9,682 nt of DNA from Synergistaceae bacterium (GTDB lineage: Bacteria > Synergistota > Synergistia > Synergistales > Synergistaceae): NCBI GenBank assembly GCA_031274465.1, contig JAISQC010000050.1:1-9682 (forward strand). The letters are read 5' to 3'. Within the stretch, counting starts at the first letter, position 1, and each line of letters opens with the position of its first letter. The notes under the pieces are model-generated. The model was not told where the DNA came from, did not search any database, and saw nothing but the letters and a program-made list of their open reading frames with translations. The translations under genes and the position numbers were made by a program. This document shows, in pieces, positions 1 to 7,190 of the stretch.

Positions 1-623
1 CCGACTTTTGTCGCGTGTATTACCACGTCGAAATCCCCAAGGCTTTGCTTAATCGTGTTTTCAGTCATCTCCGCTATCTCGCAGACGCCGGGGAAATGTC
101 GGTCAACCTTGCTGAAAAGCGTCTCGGCGCAAAAATAGTCCTGCGCTATGCACAAGGATCGAATGGACTTGGCGCCGCTCGCCGCGAGGGCGCACGCTAT
201 CGCCGTCCCCGCTCCGCCAGCACCGAGCAGGAGATATCTGTGCCCGGGTATGTCCAATCCCAACTGTTTCTCCAGCGACAGGACGAAACCGATCCCGTCG
301 GTGTTATGCCCGACCTTCGTGCCGTCGGGCCTCACCTCTATCGTGTTTACGACTTCCGTGAACTTAGCGGAATCGGCCAGGTCATCGAGATATTTGTGGG
401 CCTGCGTCTTAAACGGCATTGTCACGCCAGTCCCGGCGAAACGGAGCCTGGTCATGTTCCCGATGGCTGGCCCGAGATCGGCCATCTCCATTTCTATTGG
501 TATGTATATCGCGTCAATGCCCATCTTCTGGTACACGCTGTTGTGCATGTACGGAGCGGCGCTCTGGCCGAGCGGGTTGCCCATCAGCCCGAACAGCTTC
601 GTGGAAGTAGTCGTGTTAAGCAT
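1..623 (-). CDS. Shikimate dehydrogenase-like NAD(P)-dependent oxidoreductase (AroE/YdiB family), 3' end cut by window
   Basis: My translation of the minus strand from the ATG at 623 stays open to base 1 (207 codons of a family usually about 270-290 aa). Family marks seen are GNPLGQSAAPYMHN near residues 15-28, VTMPFK with the catalytic Lys at 72, VVNTI at 91-95, HNTDGIGF with the catalytic Asp at 109, the dinucleotide loop LLGAGGAGTA around 132-141, and VIHAT near the cut end. AroE enzymes interconvert shikimate and 3-dehydroshikimate in the cytoplasm. Here one of the two serines that hold the shikimate carboxylate (E. coli Ser14 and Ser16) is Ala23, and the Asn of the usual NVT motif is Gly66, so a different hydroxy/keto acid substrate is plausible. 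The start codon overlaps the stop of the upstream dehydrogenase gene by 8 bp, with GGAG 12 nt upstream, which points to translational coupling and makes it the sixth gene of the operon. The family call is sure; the substrate is not. Confidence 0.9.
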   Translation of the reverse strand, partial: MLNTTTSTKLFGLMGNPLGQSAAPYMHNSVYQKMGIDAIYIPIEMEMADLGPAIGNMTRLRFAGTGVTMPFKTQAHKYLDDLADSAKFTEVVNTIEVRPDGTKVGHNTDGIGFVLSLEKQLGLDIPGHRYLLLGAGGAGTAIACALAASGAKSIRSLCIAQDYFCAETLFSKVDRHFPGVCEIAEMTENTIKQSLGDFDVVIHATKV

Positions 624-2040
624 TTGGCCGTTTCACTCCAGGATCGTAAAACTCGCCGAAGAGAGTCGCCTCGTCCGGCTGGTCCTTGATTATCGGCCGT
701 GCCACATGCGTGGTCTGCAAGTAGTATTTCAGGCCGATGTTATCGGAGACCTGGTTTCCCCCCCAGACGCCGCAGCCCATGCTGGATGTCATCGGCATCC
801 CGTTCTCGGCGCTCCCCGCGTTCGCCTTGGATTGCGGCTGGCGCACCATTATGCGGGTCACCGGGGCGCGAAGCGCGAGAGCCTCTATGTGGGCGTCGTC
901 GAAGCTGTATATGCCGCAACTGTGCCCGCGCCCGCCGACCTTGTAAATTTCGTCCATCATCGCCAAGGCGTTTTCGAAACCGCCGTCGTACCGATAGAGG
1001 GCCAAGAGCGTCGTGAGCTTCTCGCCGGAGAATTTGTGCTCTTTGCCGATCCCGTCGCCCATGACCATGATGAATTTACGATCGCCCGATATTTCAAACC
1101 CGGCGGCTGCGGCGAGTTTCTGGGGCGCTACGGCAACCGTATCGACTATCCTGTGACCCTCGTCGTCCCACATCGCGCGCTTCAACGCCTCGCGCTGGAG
1201 GTCGTCCGCCAGGTACCCGCCTTCCCGGATGAGCGCTTCTACTACCCTGCCGTATATGCCGCCGTAGATTATCAGGTTGCCGTCTGCGGAACACCCGGAG
1301 CCAAAATCCGAGGTCTTACTTATCCTGGTGTTTCTCGCCGCGTCATCGGGGTCGGCGGTATCGTCGAAGATCATGGTGGCATTTCCTGCGCCGGAACAGT
1401 ACGCCGGCTTGCCCGAACTGTGCGCGGCTTTGGTCATGGCAGGCCCTCCGGTCGCCATTATGAGGTCGCACATCCCCATCGACCGATTCACCATCGCCAT
1501 ATTCGGATTTTCCACGCATTGGAGAAAATCTTCCGGCTCGCCTATTTTTCGCAGCGCTTCGCGCATTATGCCGACGACCTCTAACGTGGTCTTTTTCGTC
1601 CTTGGATGAGGCGAAAAAACTACGACGTCGCGCGCTTTCAATGCGTATATAGCCGTGACTATCGGCGTGAGTTCGGGGTTGGTCATCGGTATCAGCGAAG
1701 TTATCACGCCGACCGGCTTGGCGTATTTCGATATTCCTTTTTCAGGGAGGTACTCCACGAGCCCGACGCTCTTTTGCCGCATGGCGTCGCGGAGAACCCC
1801 CAGAATTTTATGGCGTTTCCCGTATCGTCCCGCACGATCGCCCGCGCCGCTTTCATCGACTCCCATAAGGCAGAGTTTTTCAAATGCCGCCGGGTTGCCC
1901 GCCGCCCAGGCGACCGCCCGGCACATGCGGTCCACTCTCTCCTGCGGGTACTGTTCGATTATTTTTTCGGCGCTTCTGGCCCGTCCGAAAATTTCCTCGA
2001 GTATTTGCATTTGTTCAGGCGTTATATCGTGCGTCGCCAT
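616..2040 (-). CDS. CoA-acylating aldehyde dehydrogenase, SauS/EutE/AdhE-type (possible sulfoacetaldehyde dehydrogenase)
   Basis: This 474-aa cytoplasmic enzyme would oxidise an aldehyde to the acyl-CoA with NAD(P)+ and CoA. Seen in the protein are PVGVITSLIPMTNPELTP near 110 (cofactor-fold segment), MATGGPAMTKAAHSSGKPAY near 196-215 and GAGNATMIF, both typical of the acylating branch, the nucleophile Cys250 in DFGSGCSADGN, and GGRGHSCGIYS near 370. Length fits SauS and EutE rather than the two-domain AdhE. The closest named functions I can offer are sulfoacetaldehyde dehydrogenase (acylating) or another short-chain aldehyde; the substrate pocket cannot be read by eye. I chose the ATG at 2040 because the Shine-Dalgarno GAGG then sits 9 nt upstream; an ATG at 2046 would add two residues but leave 3 nt. 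It follows dctP by 25 bp and overlaps the aroE-like gene by 8 bp. Its partner in the operon, the ThDP enzyme, is a possible source of the aldehyde. Confidence 0.85.
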   Translation of the reverse strand: MATHDITPEQMQILEEIFGRARSAEKIIEQYPQERVDRMCRAVAWAAGNPAAFEKLCLMGVDESGAGDRAGRYGKRHKILGVLRDAMRQKSVGLVEYLPEKGISKYAKPVGVITSLIPMTNPELTPIVTAIYALKARDVVVFSPHPRTKKTTLEVVGIMREALRKIGEPEDFLQCVENPNMAMVNRSMGMCDLIMATGGPAMTKAAHSSGKPAYCSGAGNATMIFDDTADPDDAARNTRISKTSDFGSGCSADGNLIIYGGIYGRVVEALIREGGYLADDLQREALKRAMWDDEGHRIVDTVAVAPQKLAAAAGFEISGDRKFIMVMGDGIGKEHKFSGEKLTTLLALYRYDGGFENALAMMDEIYKVGGRGHSCGIYSFDDAHIEALALRAPVTRIMVRQPQSKANAGSAENGMPMTSSMGCGVWGGNQVSDNIGLKYYLQTTHVARPIIKDQPDEATLFGEFYDPGVKRPNA

Positions 2041-2065
2041 TTCCATTCACCTCTCAGCAGATATG

Positions 2066-3088
2066 TTATTTCCCTTCCAGGGCGTTTGTCAGAGCGTCCA
2101 CCAGATCATCGCCGACCTGTTTGCGAATTTCCGCGTATACCGGCTGCGATGCCTTTATCACCTCGTCATAGAACCCGTCGTCGAAATTAAGCTCTTCCAT
2201 GCCGCCAGCGACCAGTTTGTCCCGGTTCGAGGAGTCAATCTGCCCGAGCGTCGGGGCAATTTCCGCCGTCGCTTTCGCAACCGCCTGCCTTATCGCGTCC
2301 TGATACGCGGGATCGAGCGCTTCGAACCTCGCCTTGTTCATCAGGAACTGGTTCATGTAAAGCAGGTGTTTCGTGTTGACAAGGTACTTTTGGACTTCTT
2401 GGAAGTTGGAGCTCAGGTTGGTGTCGTTCGCGTTTTCCTGGGCGTCCACGACGCCCTGCTGGAGGCTCATGTAAAGCTCCGTAAACGCCAGCGGGGTCGG
2501 GTTCGCGCCCAATGCCTGCCAGAAAAGAAGATGGTTCGGCGAATTCATGGTGCGGATTTTTATTCCCTTGAAATCATCGATCTTTTCTATCCTGACGTTC
2601 GAGGTCATCACCCGGAACGTCGCGCCCTGAAGCACTCCGAGGCAAATCATTTTCGAGTCTCCGTATTTTTCGTTGATGAGCTTCGTGAACGGGGAGTCGT
2701 TCAGTGCTTTGTCAATCGCGGCGGCGTTATATTTCGCGAAGGCTAAAGGCAGGTCATAAACAGCCACGGCAGGCACAAATGTCGTCGTTTGCCCCGGCTG
2801 GCAGGAAACGATGTCTATATCCCCGGCTTGCATCTGAGTCTGGAGTTCGCTGTCGACCCCCAACTGGCTGTTGCCGAAATAGTCGACCGTGATCTTTTTG
2901 CCCGTGATTTCCTCGACATGCTTGCAAAACGCTATGCCCCAGAGATCTCCCGCCGCCCCCAGCGCCGCCCCGTTCCCATAGCGCAGGGTTATCGGATCGA
3001 GATTGTCATACGGGCTGGCAAAAGAAACGCCAGCCGCCGCCACAGAGAAGAGCAAAACCGCCAATACCGTTACATACAACTTTTTCAT
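2066..3088 (-). CDS. dctP: TRAP transporter substrate-binding protein, DctP family
   Basis: This is a 340-aa periplasmic (or membrane-anchored) receptor that captures an organic acid anion and delivers it to the DctQM permease. The N-terminus MKKLYVTVLAVLLFSVAAAG continues to SFA-S, a classic Sec signal peptide with probable cleavage near residue 24. Family marks are the segment DDFKGIKIRTM, whose Arg179 corresponds to the conserved carboxylate-clamping arginine of TRAP receptors, then PTPLAFTELYMSLQQG and GVVDAQEN around residues 210-219. The start at 3088 is chosen over an in-frame ATG at 3139 because it directly begins the signal peptide and has AAAGGAGGG with a 10-nt spacer. It lies 57 bp after dctM and 25 bp before the aldehyde dehydrogenase gene. 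The conserved Arg supports a carboxylate ligand, but this family also takes up sulfonates such as isethionate or taurine, so the ligand is open. Confidence 0.93.
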   Translation of the reverse strand: MKKLYVTVLAVLLFSVAAAGVSFASPYDNLDPITLRYGNGAALGAAGDLWGIAFCKHVEEITGKKITVDYFGNSQLGVDSELQTQMQAGDIDIVSCQPGQTTTFVPAVAVYDLPLAFAKYNAAAIDKALNDSPFTKLINEKYGDSKMICLGVLQGATFRVMTSNVRIEKIDDFKGIKIRTMNSPNHLLFWQALGANPTPLAFTELYMSLQQGVVDAQENANDTNLSSNFQEVQKYLVNTKHLLYMNQFLMNKARFEALDPAYQDAIRQAVAKATAEIAPTLGQIDSSNRDKLVAGGMEELNFDDGFYDEVIKASQPVYAEIRKQVGDDLVDALTNALEGK

Positions 3089-3145
3089 TGCTTGAAACCC
3101 TCCTTTATTTTTTGGCGCATTTACAGTCAAATAATTCAAATCCGT

Positions 3146-4432
3146 CTAAAGCAAGGCAAGGCTCAACCATGGCACGTAGGTGATGGCGAACAACGCCACG
3201 GCGAAAGCCAGGATGAAGGGCACCGCTTTTTTGGCCACAGTCATAGGCGGCCTGTCGCACAATGTGCTCGCCACGAAGAGATCCAGCCCAAAAGGCGGCG
3301 TCACCAGCCCTATCGACAGGCAGCAGACCATTATCACGCCGAAGTGTACGGGATGAATTCCAAGGGCTTTGACCACCGGGAGCAATATCGGAGCGAGGAT
3401 GACGATGGCTGGGCCAGTGTCCATGACCATGCCCATGAGGAGAAATATCGCCACGATTATCCCGGTCACCGCGCCTGCGGAGGCAAAATTGCCCAAGATG
3501 AAGCCGGATATTACGGCCGGAGCCTTGAGAAGCGTGAGCACCCGCCCGAAGGCGGTCGCGAAAGCCAGCAGAAAACAGAGAGGGGCGTAAGTTTTAACCG
3601 CGCCCCTCAGGCACGGGAGGATCGAGTTATACGACATGGTGCGGTAGAAAAAAACCGACACTATCAGCGAGTAGAAGACCGATATGCACGCGGCTTCGGT
3701 CGGCGTGACAACCCCGCCGTATATGCCGCCCAGCACGATCACCGGGGACAGCAGGGCGGGAAGGCTGTTTTTCATGATTTTGAAAAAGCCCTGGCTTTTC
3801 AGCTCTTTCAGCTTTTCGTCTATCTTTTCCCTGTCCTCGCCATGTTTTTTGCAATACCAAACGGCATAAACCATGAGGCACACCCCGATGAAAATCCCAG
3901 GGAGAACCCCGCCAAGGAACAGCGCGCTGGTGGACACGCCGGTTGCCAAGGAATAGAGGACGAACGGGATGGACGGAGGTATTATGACGCCAAGGCCGCC
4001 CGAAGTCGCAACCATGCCGGCGCAAAACACCCGATCATAGCCCAGCTCCACGAGATACGGTATGGCCATTGCGCCGACCGCTGCGGTGGTGGCAGGGCCT
4101 GAGCCGGAAATAGCGCCGTAGAAGAGGCAGGTGAGGATGACGGCGCAGGGCAATCCTCCGGTCAGCCCGCCAACAAAATATGCGAAAACGCTGAAGAGCT
4201 TTCTAGAAATCCCCCCTTCGGCCATTATCACGCCGGCGAGGATGAAAAGGGGGACGGCGATTATCGGAGTCGTGTCGGCGCCGGAAAAGCTGTTGGTTAT
4301 GAGCTGGTTTATCGAGCTGCCGGCATTGCTTCCCAGCAGAAGGGGGGTGACGGCGCTTACAATCATGCCTATCGCGATAGGGGCGCCAAGAATCAGCGCT
4401 ATGCCAAGCACTAAAAATATCAATCCGGCCAT
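3146..4432 (-). CDS. dctM: TRAP transporter large permease subunit, DctM family
   Basis: This 428-aa inner-membrane protein is highly hydrophobic throughout, in keeping with the roughly 11-12 membrane segments of the family. It forms the translocation path and uses a sodium or proton gradient. Recognisable stretches are PIIAVPLFILAGVIMAEGGI near 55, SGSGPATTAAVGAM near 110, GGLGVIIPPSIPFVLYS near 148, GGVVTPTEAA near 240, and GLVTPPFGLDLFV near 380. The start is set at the ATG at 4432, which has GGAGG 9 nt upstream. A TTG at 4441 is in frame but would sit directly against that ribosome site. The gene begins 5 nt after the dctQ stop, and the GGAGG lies inside the last codons of dctQ, as expected for a coupled pair of subunits. 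Confidence 0.95.
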   Translation of the reverse strand: MAGLIFLVLGIALILGAPIAIGMIVSAVTPLLLGSNAGSSINQLITNSFSGADTTPIIAVPLFILAGVIMAEGGISRKLFSVFAYFVGGLTGGLPCAVILTCLFYGAISGSGPATTAAVGAMAIPYLVELGYDRVFCAGMVATSGGLGVIIPPSIPFVLYSLATGVSTSALFLGGVLPGIFIGVCLMVYAVWYCKKHGEDREKIDEKLKELKSQGFFKIMKNSLPALLSPVIVLGGIYGGVVTPTEAACISVFYSLIVSVFFYRTMSYNSILPCLRGAVKTYAPLCFLLAFATAFGRVLTLLKAPAVISGFILGNFASAGAVTGIIVAIFLLMGMVMDTGPAIVILAPILLPVVKALGIHPVHFGVIMVCCLSIGLVTPPFGLDLFVASTLCDRPPMTVAKKAVPFILAFAVALFAITYVPWLSLALL

Positions 4433-4437
4433 TTCGG

Positions 4438-5013
4438 TCAACCTCCGTTCGCGCCGTGCGAGGCGTCGTCCTGGGAGGCCAATTCCGTCTCAGCCCTGGC
4501 CTCTTCCATGGTCGCCTCTATCGTGGTGCGGGCTTTTACATTGAAATTGCGGACGTCGTTCGCGATTATCTGAAGCGTCCTTATCACCGACATGCCAAAA
4601 CCTGCGGTTGTGCATGTGTACATCAGCCACATCGGGATTCTCATAGCGGATGAGATTTCTTTCGTCACGTTTTTGATATTCGCGACGACGCCGAGAGAGC
4701 GCTGCAAAAAGACCGCGAACAACGCGAGCATGACAAAATCGCAGAATATCTTCACGGCATTCTGGATTTTCGCGGGGAAGAGATCCATCACCACCCCGAC
4801 GCGCAGCATAGACCCCTTTTTCAATGTGAAGCCGAGCGACAGGAAGACCGTCCAGACGTAACAGTAGCGGCAGAACTCTTCCGGCCACGTCATCGAGTTG
4901 TTGAACACGTACCGGGCAAAAACCTGCGCGAGCATTACGGCGCTGATTAAGACGAGCAGGATTGTGAGAAGCGACTCCTCAAAATATTCGTCGAGCCATT
5001 TGAGCATGTTCAC
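4438..5013 (-). CDS. dctQ: TRAP transporter small permease subunit, DctQ family
   Basis: This 191-aa four-helix membrane protein pairs with DctM. Hydrophobic segments lie near residues 15-36, 48-64, 85-110 and 120-145. The family mark WPEEFCRYCYVW follows the first helix at about 43-54. The C-terminal 35 or so residues are hydrophilic and rich in Glu and Ala (EATMEEARAETELASQDD), a tail longer than I would expect for this subunit. The start is probably the GTG at 5013, where GAGG lies 7 nt upstream; an ATG two codons later (5007) is the alternative, with a 13-nt spacer. A further upstream TTG at 5046 has no ribosome site and is not used. It follows the ThDP enzyme gene by 62 bp, and I see no terminator in that gap. 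Confidence 0.9.
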   Translation of the reverse strand: MNMLKWLDEYFEESLLTILLVLISAVMLAQVFARYVFNNSMTWPEEFCRYCYVWTVFLSLGFTLKKGSMLRVGVVMDLFPAKIQNAVKIFCDFVMLALFAVFLQRSLGVVANIKNVTKEISSAMRIPMWLMYTCTTAGFGMSVIRTLQIIANDVRNFNVKARTTIEATMEEARAETELASQDDASHGANGG

Positions 5014-5075
5014 TAAATTACCTCGCTTTCCTGATTGAAGCGGCAAGCCCGTCCGTTTTGAAAATCATTCCGCAG

Positions 5076-6917
5076 TCACTTTTTGCCCTCCGCCTTGTCG
5101 CGCGCTATCTCCGGCATGTACCAAGGGGTAATTTCCTGCTCGAAGGCCCAGGTCCTCCACGACTTGTCCTGGTCGCCGCGCTTGCGGTATATGTCGTTGA
5201 TGTTCCAGCAGCCCCATGTCACCACTGGAGCGTTCTCCATGAGGACGTCTATCACGCAGGGTTTGCCCGACGCGAGCGCCTCCGAGAGGATGGGCTTGAA
5301 ATCCTGCGCGCGCTCCACCTTGTAGCCTTTGATCCCGTAAGCCTCGCCTATCGCGGCGAAATCCGGGGAATACGGCGCGCCGTCCTTAGTGAACACGGTT
5401 CCGAATTGATGGTCGTAGTGCTGGCGCTCAAGCCCCGCTATCGTCCCGAAAGCGCGGTTGTTCATCACTATCCACACTACCGCGATTCCCTCGGCGGCGG
5501 CTGTCGCGAACGGCGAGACGTTCGTCCCCATTCCCCCGTCTCCGACCAAAGCCACGACCTTGCGGTCTGGGCAGGCCACCTTGACGCCCAAAGCCGACGA
5601 CGGGCCGTAACCCATCGTGCACAGGCCGCCAGGGGCTACGAACGTCCCCGGCTCGTAAATGTCGAACTGCTGGCCGCAGCCGTTTTTGTTCCAGCCGACG
5701 TCCGCGACGACGAAACCGTCGCGGGGCAGGACGTCGCGGAGGTCCTTCAAAATCCTTTCGGGCCGCATCGGATATTGATCCGACTGTTGCGCATCGGCGA
5801 GCGACGCCCTGTAGGACGCTTTCGATTTCGCTATCGATTCCGCGATCCCTGGGCGCCTGACGCCGCCCGGGTATTTCTTTTTCGCGGCGGCCAAAATGGA
5901 GCCAAGGGCGGATTTGGCGTCACAGGCCGCGCCGATGGCTGTTTGAAAGTTGCGGCCGATTTCCTCGGGGTTTATGTCGATATGTATCAATTTTGTCGGC
6001 GGCACGTCGAACGTCTCCCCCATGTACCACGAGCTGCAATCGGCCTCCGAGAGCCTGGTTCCGACGGCCATCATCACATCAGACGACATTGCCATCGCGT
6101 TGTTGAATTCCGTGCCCCAAAAACCGGTCATGCCCACTGCCAGCGGGTGGTCGTCGGGTATGGACCCCTTCCCCATTAGCGTGTACAGGACCGGGATTTC
6201 GAGGTGGGAGGCAAGTTCGGTTAGGATTCTGGCCGCGCCTGACGATATGACGCCCCCGCCAGCGTACAGCACGGGTTTTTGGACATCCCCGAGAGCGGAG
6301 GCGATTTCTGCGGCGGTTTCCTCCGATATGCCTGGTTTCGGGAGTTCGGGCAGATTGCCGGCCCTGTGCTCAAAAAAGCGGACGTCGAGCGGCATCGAGA
6401 AGATGTCCATCGGAATGTCCACGAGCACCGGCCCCGGACGGCCGGACAGCGCCAGGCGGAAAGCCTTGTCCATTATTTCGGGGAGAAGCTCGGGCCTGCC
6501 CACCCTCCACGCCCGCTTGACGAACGGCCTGTATATCTCGAACTGGCTGGCGTCCGAGTGCATGTTGACCTCCTGGTGTGGATGGCGCCCGAAATAGCAA
6601 GTGGGGACGTCCCCGGCGATCACGACCATCGGTATCGAATTCAGCCCAGCCTCGGCAACGCCCGTCGTGGCGTTCGTCAGCCCGGGCCCGAGGTGGGTCA
6701 TTACGACGCCCGGAACCGCGCATCCCCTTGCTCGGGCGTAGCCGTCGGCGGCGTGCGCGGCTATCTGTTCGTGCCTCACCGATACGTATTCGATTTCGCT
6801 CTCCTTCAAAGCGTCGAGAAGAGCTATGACCGTGTGCCCGCAAAGCCCGAAAATGCGCTCGACTCCACGGCTTTCCAGAAATTTCACCAACTGGAACGCT
6901 ACGAGGTCCTTTCTCAC
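5076..6917 (-). CDS. Thiamine diphosphate-dependent enzyme, acetolactate synthase/carboligase-decarboxylase superfamily
   Basis: This is a 613-aa cytoplasmic ThDP enzyme with the three-domain plan of acetolactate synthase. The N-terminal pyrimidine-binding domain carries SVRHEQIAAHAADGYAR with the cofactor-activating Glu50. The middle domain includes SGRPGPVLVDIPMDIF near 158-173 and VLYAGGGVIS near 217. The C-terminal domain has the ThDP motif starting GDGGMG at 459-464 and ending MNN at 485-487. Members split or join 2-oxoacids. Glu50 argues against glyoxylate carboligase, which has Val there, and the N-terminus does not look like Xsc sulfoacetaldehyde acetyltransferase. The C-terminus, from about 566 (VTWGCWNIND...), is unfamiliar to me. 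The start is a GTG at 6917 with GGAGG 6 nt upstream. It is the first gene of the operon, ahead of a TRAP importer and an acylating aldehyde dehydrogenase. This suggests 2-oxoacid decarboxylation to an aldehyde, but an acetolactate-synthase-type ligation is not excluded. Confidence 0.88.
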   Translation of the reverse strand: MRKDLVAFQLVKFLESRGVERIFGLCGHTVIALLDALKESEIEYVSVRHEQIAAHAADGYARARGCAVPGVVMTHLGPGLTNATTGVAEAGLNSIPMVVIAGDVPTCYFGRHPHQEVNMHSDASQFEIYRPFVKRAWRVGRPELLPEIMDKAFRLALSGRPGPVLVDIPMDIFSMPLDVRFFEHRAGNLPELPKPGISEETAAEIASALGDVQKPVLYAGGGVISSGAARILTELASHLEIPVLYTLMGKGSIPDDHPLAVGMTGFWGTEFNNAMAMSSDVMMAVGTRLSEADCSSWYMGETFDVPPTKLIHIDINPEEIGRNFQTAIGAACDAKSALGSILAAAKKKYPGGVRRPGIAESIAKSKASYRASLADAQQSDQYPMRPERILKDLRDVLPRDGFVVADVGWNKNGCGQQFDIYEPGTFVAPGGLCTMGYGPSSALGVKVACPDRKVVALVGDGGMGTNVSPFATAAAEGIAVVWIVMNNRAFGTIAGLERQHYDHQFGTVFTKDGAPYSPDFAAIGEAYGIKGYKVERAQDFKPILSEALASGKPCVIDVLMENAPVVTWGCWNINDIYRKRGDQDKSWRTWAFEQEITPWYMPEIARDKAEGKK

Positions 6918-6934
6918 GTCACACCTCCAGAATT

Positions 6935-6962
6935 ATGGGCGGGCGATCAAATTGCCCCCCAT
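6935..6962 (-). promoter_or_regulatory. GC-rich hairpin in the operon leader, just ahead of the ThDP-gene ribosome site
   Basis: On the plus strand the arms are ATGGGCGGGCGAT and ATTGCCCCCCAT around the loop CAA. They pair over 12 positions with one bulged C and one G-T pair, which becomes a C-A mismatch in the minus-strand RNA. It is the only GC-rich stretch in an otherwise AT-rich leader. It ends 6 nt before the GGAGG at 6924-6928, so it could limit ribosome access or be a protein-binding site. No run of T follows it on the minus strand, so it is not a typical terminator. Confidence 0.5.
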
Positions 6963-6963
6963 G

Positions 6964-6973
6964 ATTATTTCCA
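6964..6973. promoter_or_regulatory. IclR-type operator half-site in the operon leader
   Basis: ATTATTTCCA is one full half plus centre of the classical IclR box TGGAAATNATTTCCA. The same 10-mer occurs exactly in the strong operator upstream of the lyase gene (8887-8896). The other half is not conserved here (9 of 14 defined positions over 6959-6973). It lies about 40-50 nt downstream of the predicted operon start and touches the leader hairpin. It could be an accessory site; on its own the evidence is modest. Confidence 0.4.
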
Positions 6974-7019
6974 CTAGACAAAAATTAATATATTTATTTC
7001 GGAATTAAGAACCGTTATT

Positions 7020-7048
7020 ATGATAAGCATGTTTTTATTTATTGTCAA
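7020..7048 (-). promoter_or_regulatory. Sigma70 promoter of the ThDP-TRAP-dehydrogenase operon
   Basis: Reading the minus strand, a perfect -35 TTGACA (7048-7043) is followed after exactly 17 bp by -10 TATCAT (7025-7020, 5 of 6). The predicted start is near 7013, giving a leader of about 95 nt before the GTG of the ThDP gene. The surroundings are strongly AT-rich. A promoter this close to consensus without an activator fits control by a repressor. Confidence 0.75.
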
Positions 7049-7116
7049 TATGCCTTTTATCAAAATATTTTCCCATTTTTAGATAAGGCGTTGCCGACGT
7101 TTGAGACGGGAAACCA

Positions 7117-7144
7117 TTGAATTATTCCCAAAAATTGCTATCAT
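7117..7144 (+). promoter_or_regulatory. Probable promoter of the iclR gene
   Basis: TTGAAT (7117-7122, 4 of 6) is followed after 16 bp by TATCAT (7139-7144, 5 of 6). The start would be near 7151, about 40 nt before the GTG. The -35 overlaps a partial IclR-box match (ATTATTCCCA at 7121-7130, one change from the shared 10-mer). It is weaker than the two minus-strand promoters, as is common for regulator genes. Confidence 0.5.
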
Positions 7145-7155
7145 GTTTCACGGGT

Positions 7156-7170
7156 CGGAAATTTTTTTCA
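7156..7170. promoter_or_regulatory. Candidate IclR-type operator between the iclR promoter and start codon
   Basis: CGGAAATTTTTTTCA matches 11 of the 14 defined positions of TGGAAATNATTTCCA. It falls about 5-20 nt after the predicted iclR start site, a position suited to autorepression. The T-run makes part of the match cheap in AT-rich DNA, so this is tentative. Confidence 0.4.
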
Positions 7171-7190
7171 ATTTCAAGAGGCGATGATTT

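Noticed and set aside
148..1584. Long plus-strand open frame (478 codons) opposite the aldehyde dehydrogenase gene
   Set aside because: It is a shadow of the coding frame on the other strand: no family motifs, no ribosome site, and the minus frame has clear catalytic motifs and operon context.
3089..3139. 17-residue N-terminal extension of DctP
   Set aside because: It would place a polar stretch before an obvious signal peptide, and the strong ribosome site lies inside it, serving the ATG at 3088.
2789..4102. Long plus-strand open frame (437 codons) opposite dctP and dctM
   Set aside because: The composition is unnatural (very rich in His, Arg, Gln and Tyr), it spans two real minus-strand genes, and it shows no recognisable domain.
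4433..4441. TTG start for dctM overlapping the dctQ stop
   Set aside because: The GGAGG would directly abut the TTG, while the ATG at 4432 has a 9-nt spacer and begins the first hydrophobic segment.
5058..6179. Plus-strand open frame (373 codons) opposite the ThDP enzyme gene
   Set aside because: It is antisense to a strongly conserved protein, is rich in Arg and His, and has no motif or start signal.
5076..6917. Xsc (sulfoacetaldehyde acetyltransferase) or Gcl (glyoxylate carboligase) as the name for the ThDP enzyme
   Set aside because: The N-terminal sequence does not resemble Xsc, and Glu50 is present where Gcl has Val. A taurine or glyoxylate pathway name would be over-reading.
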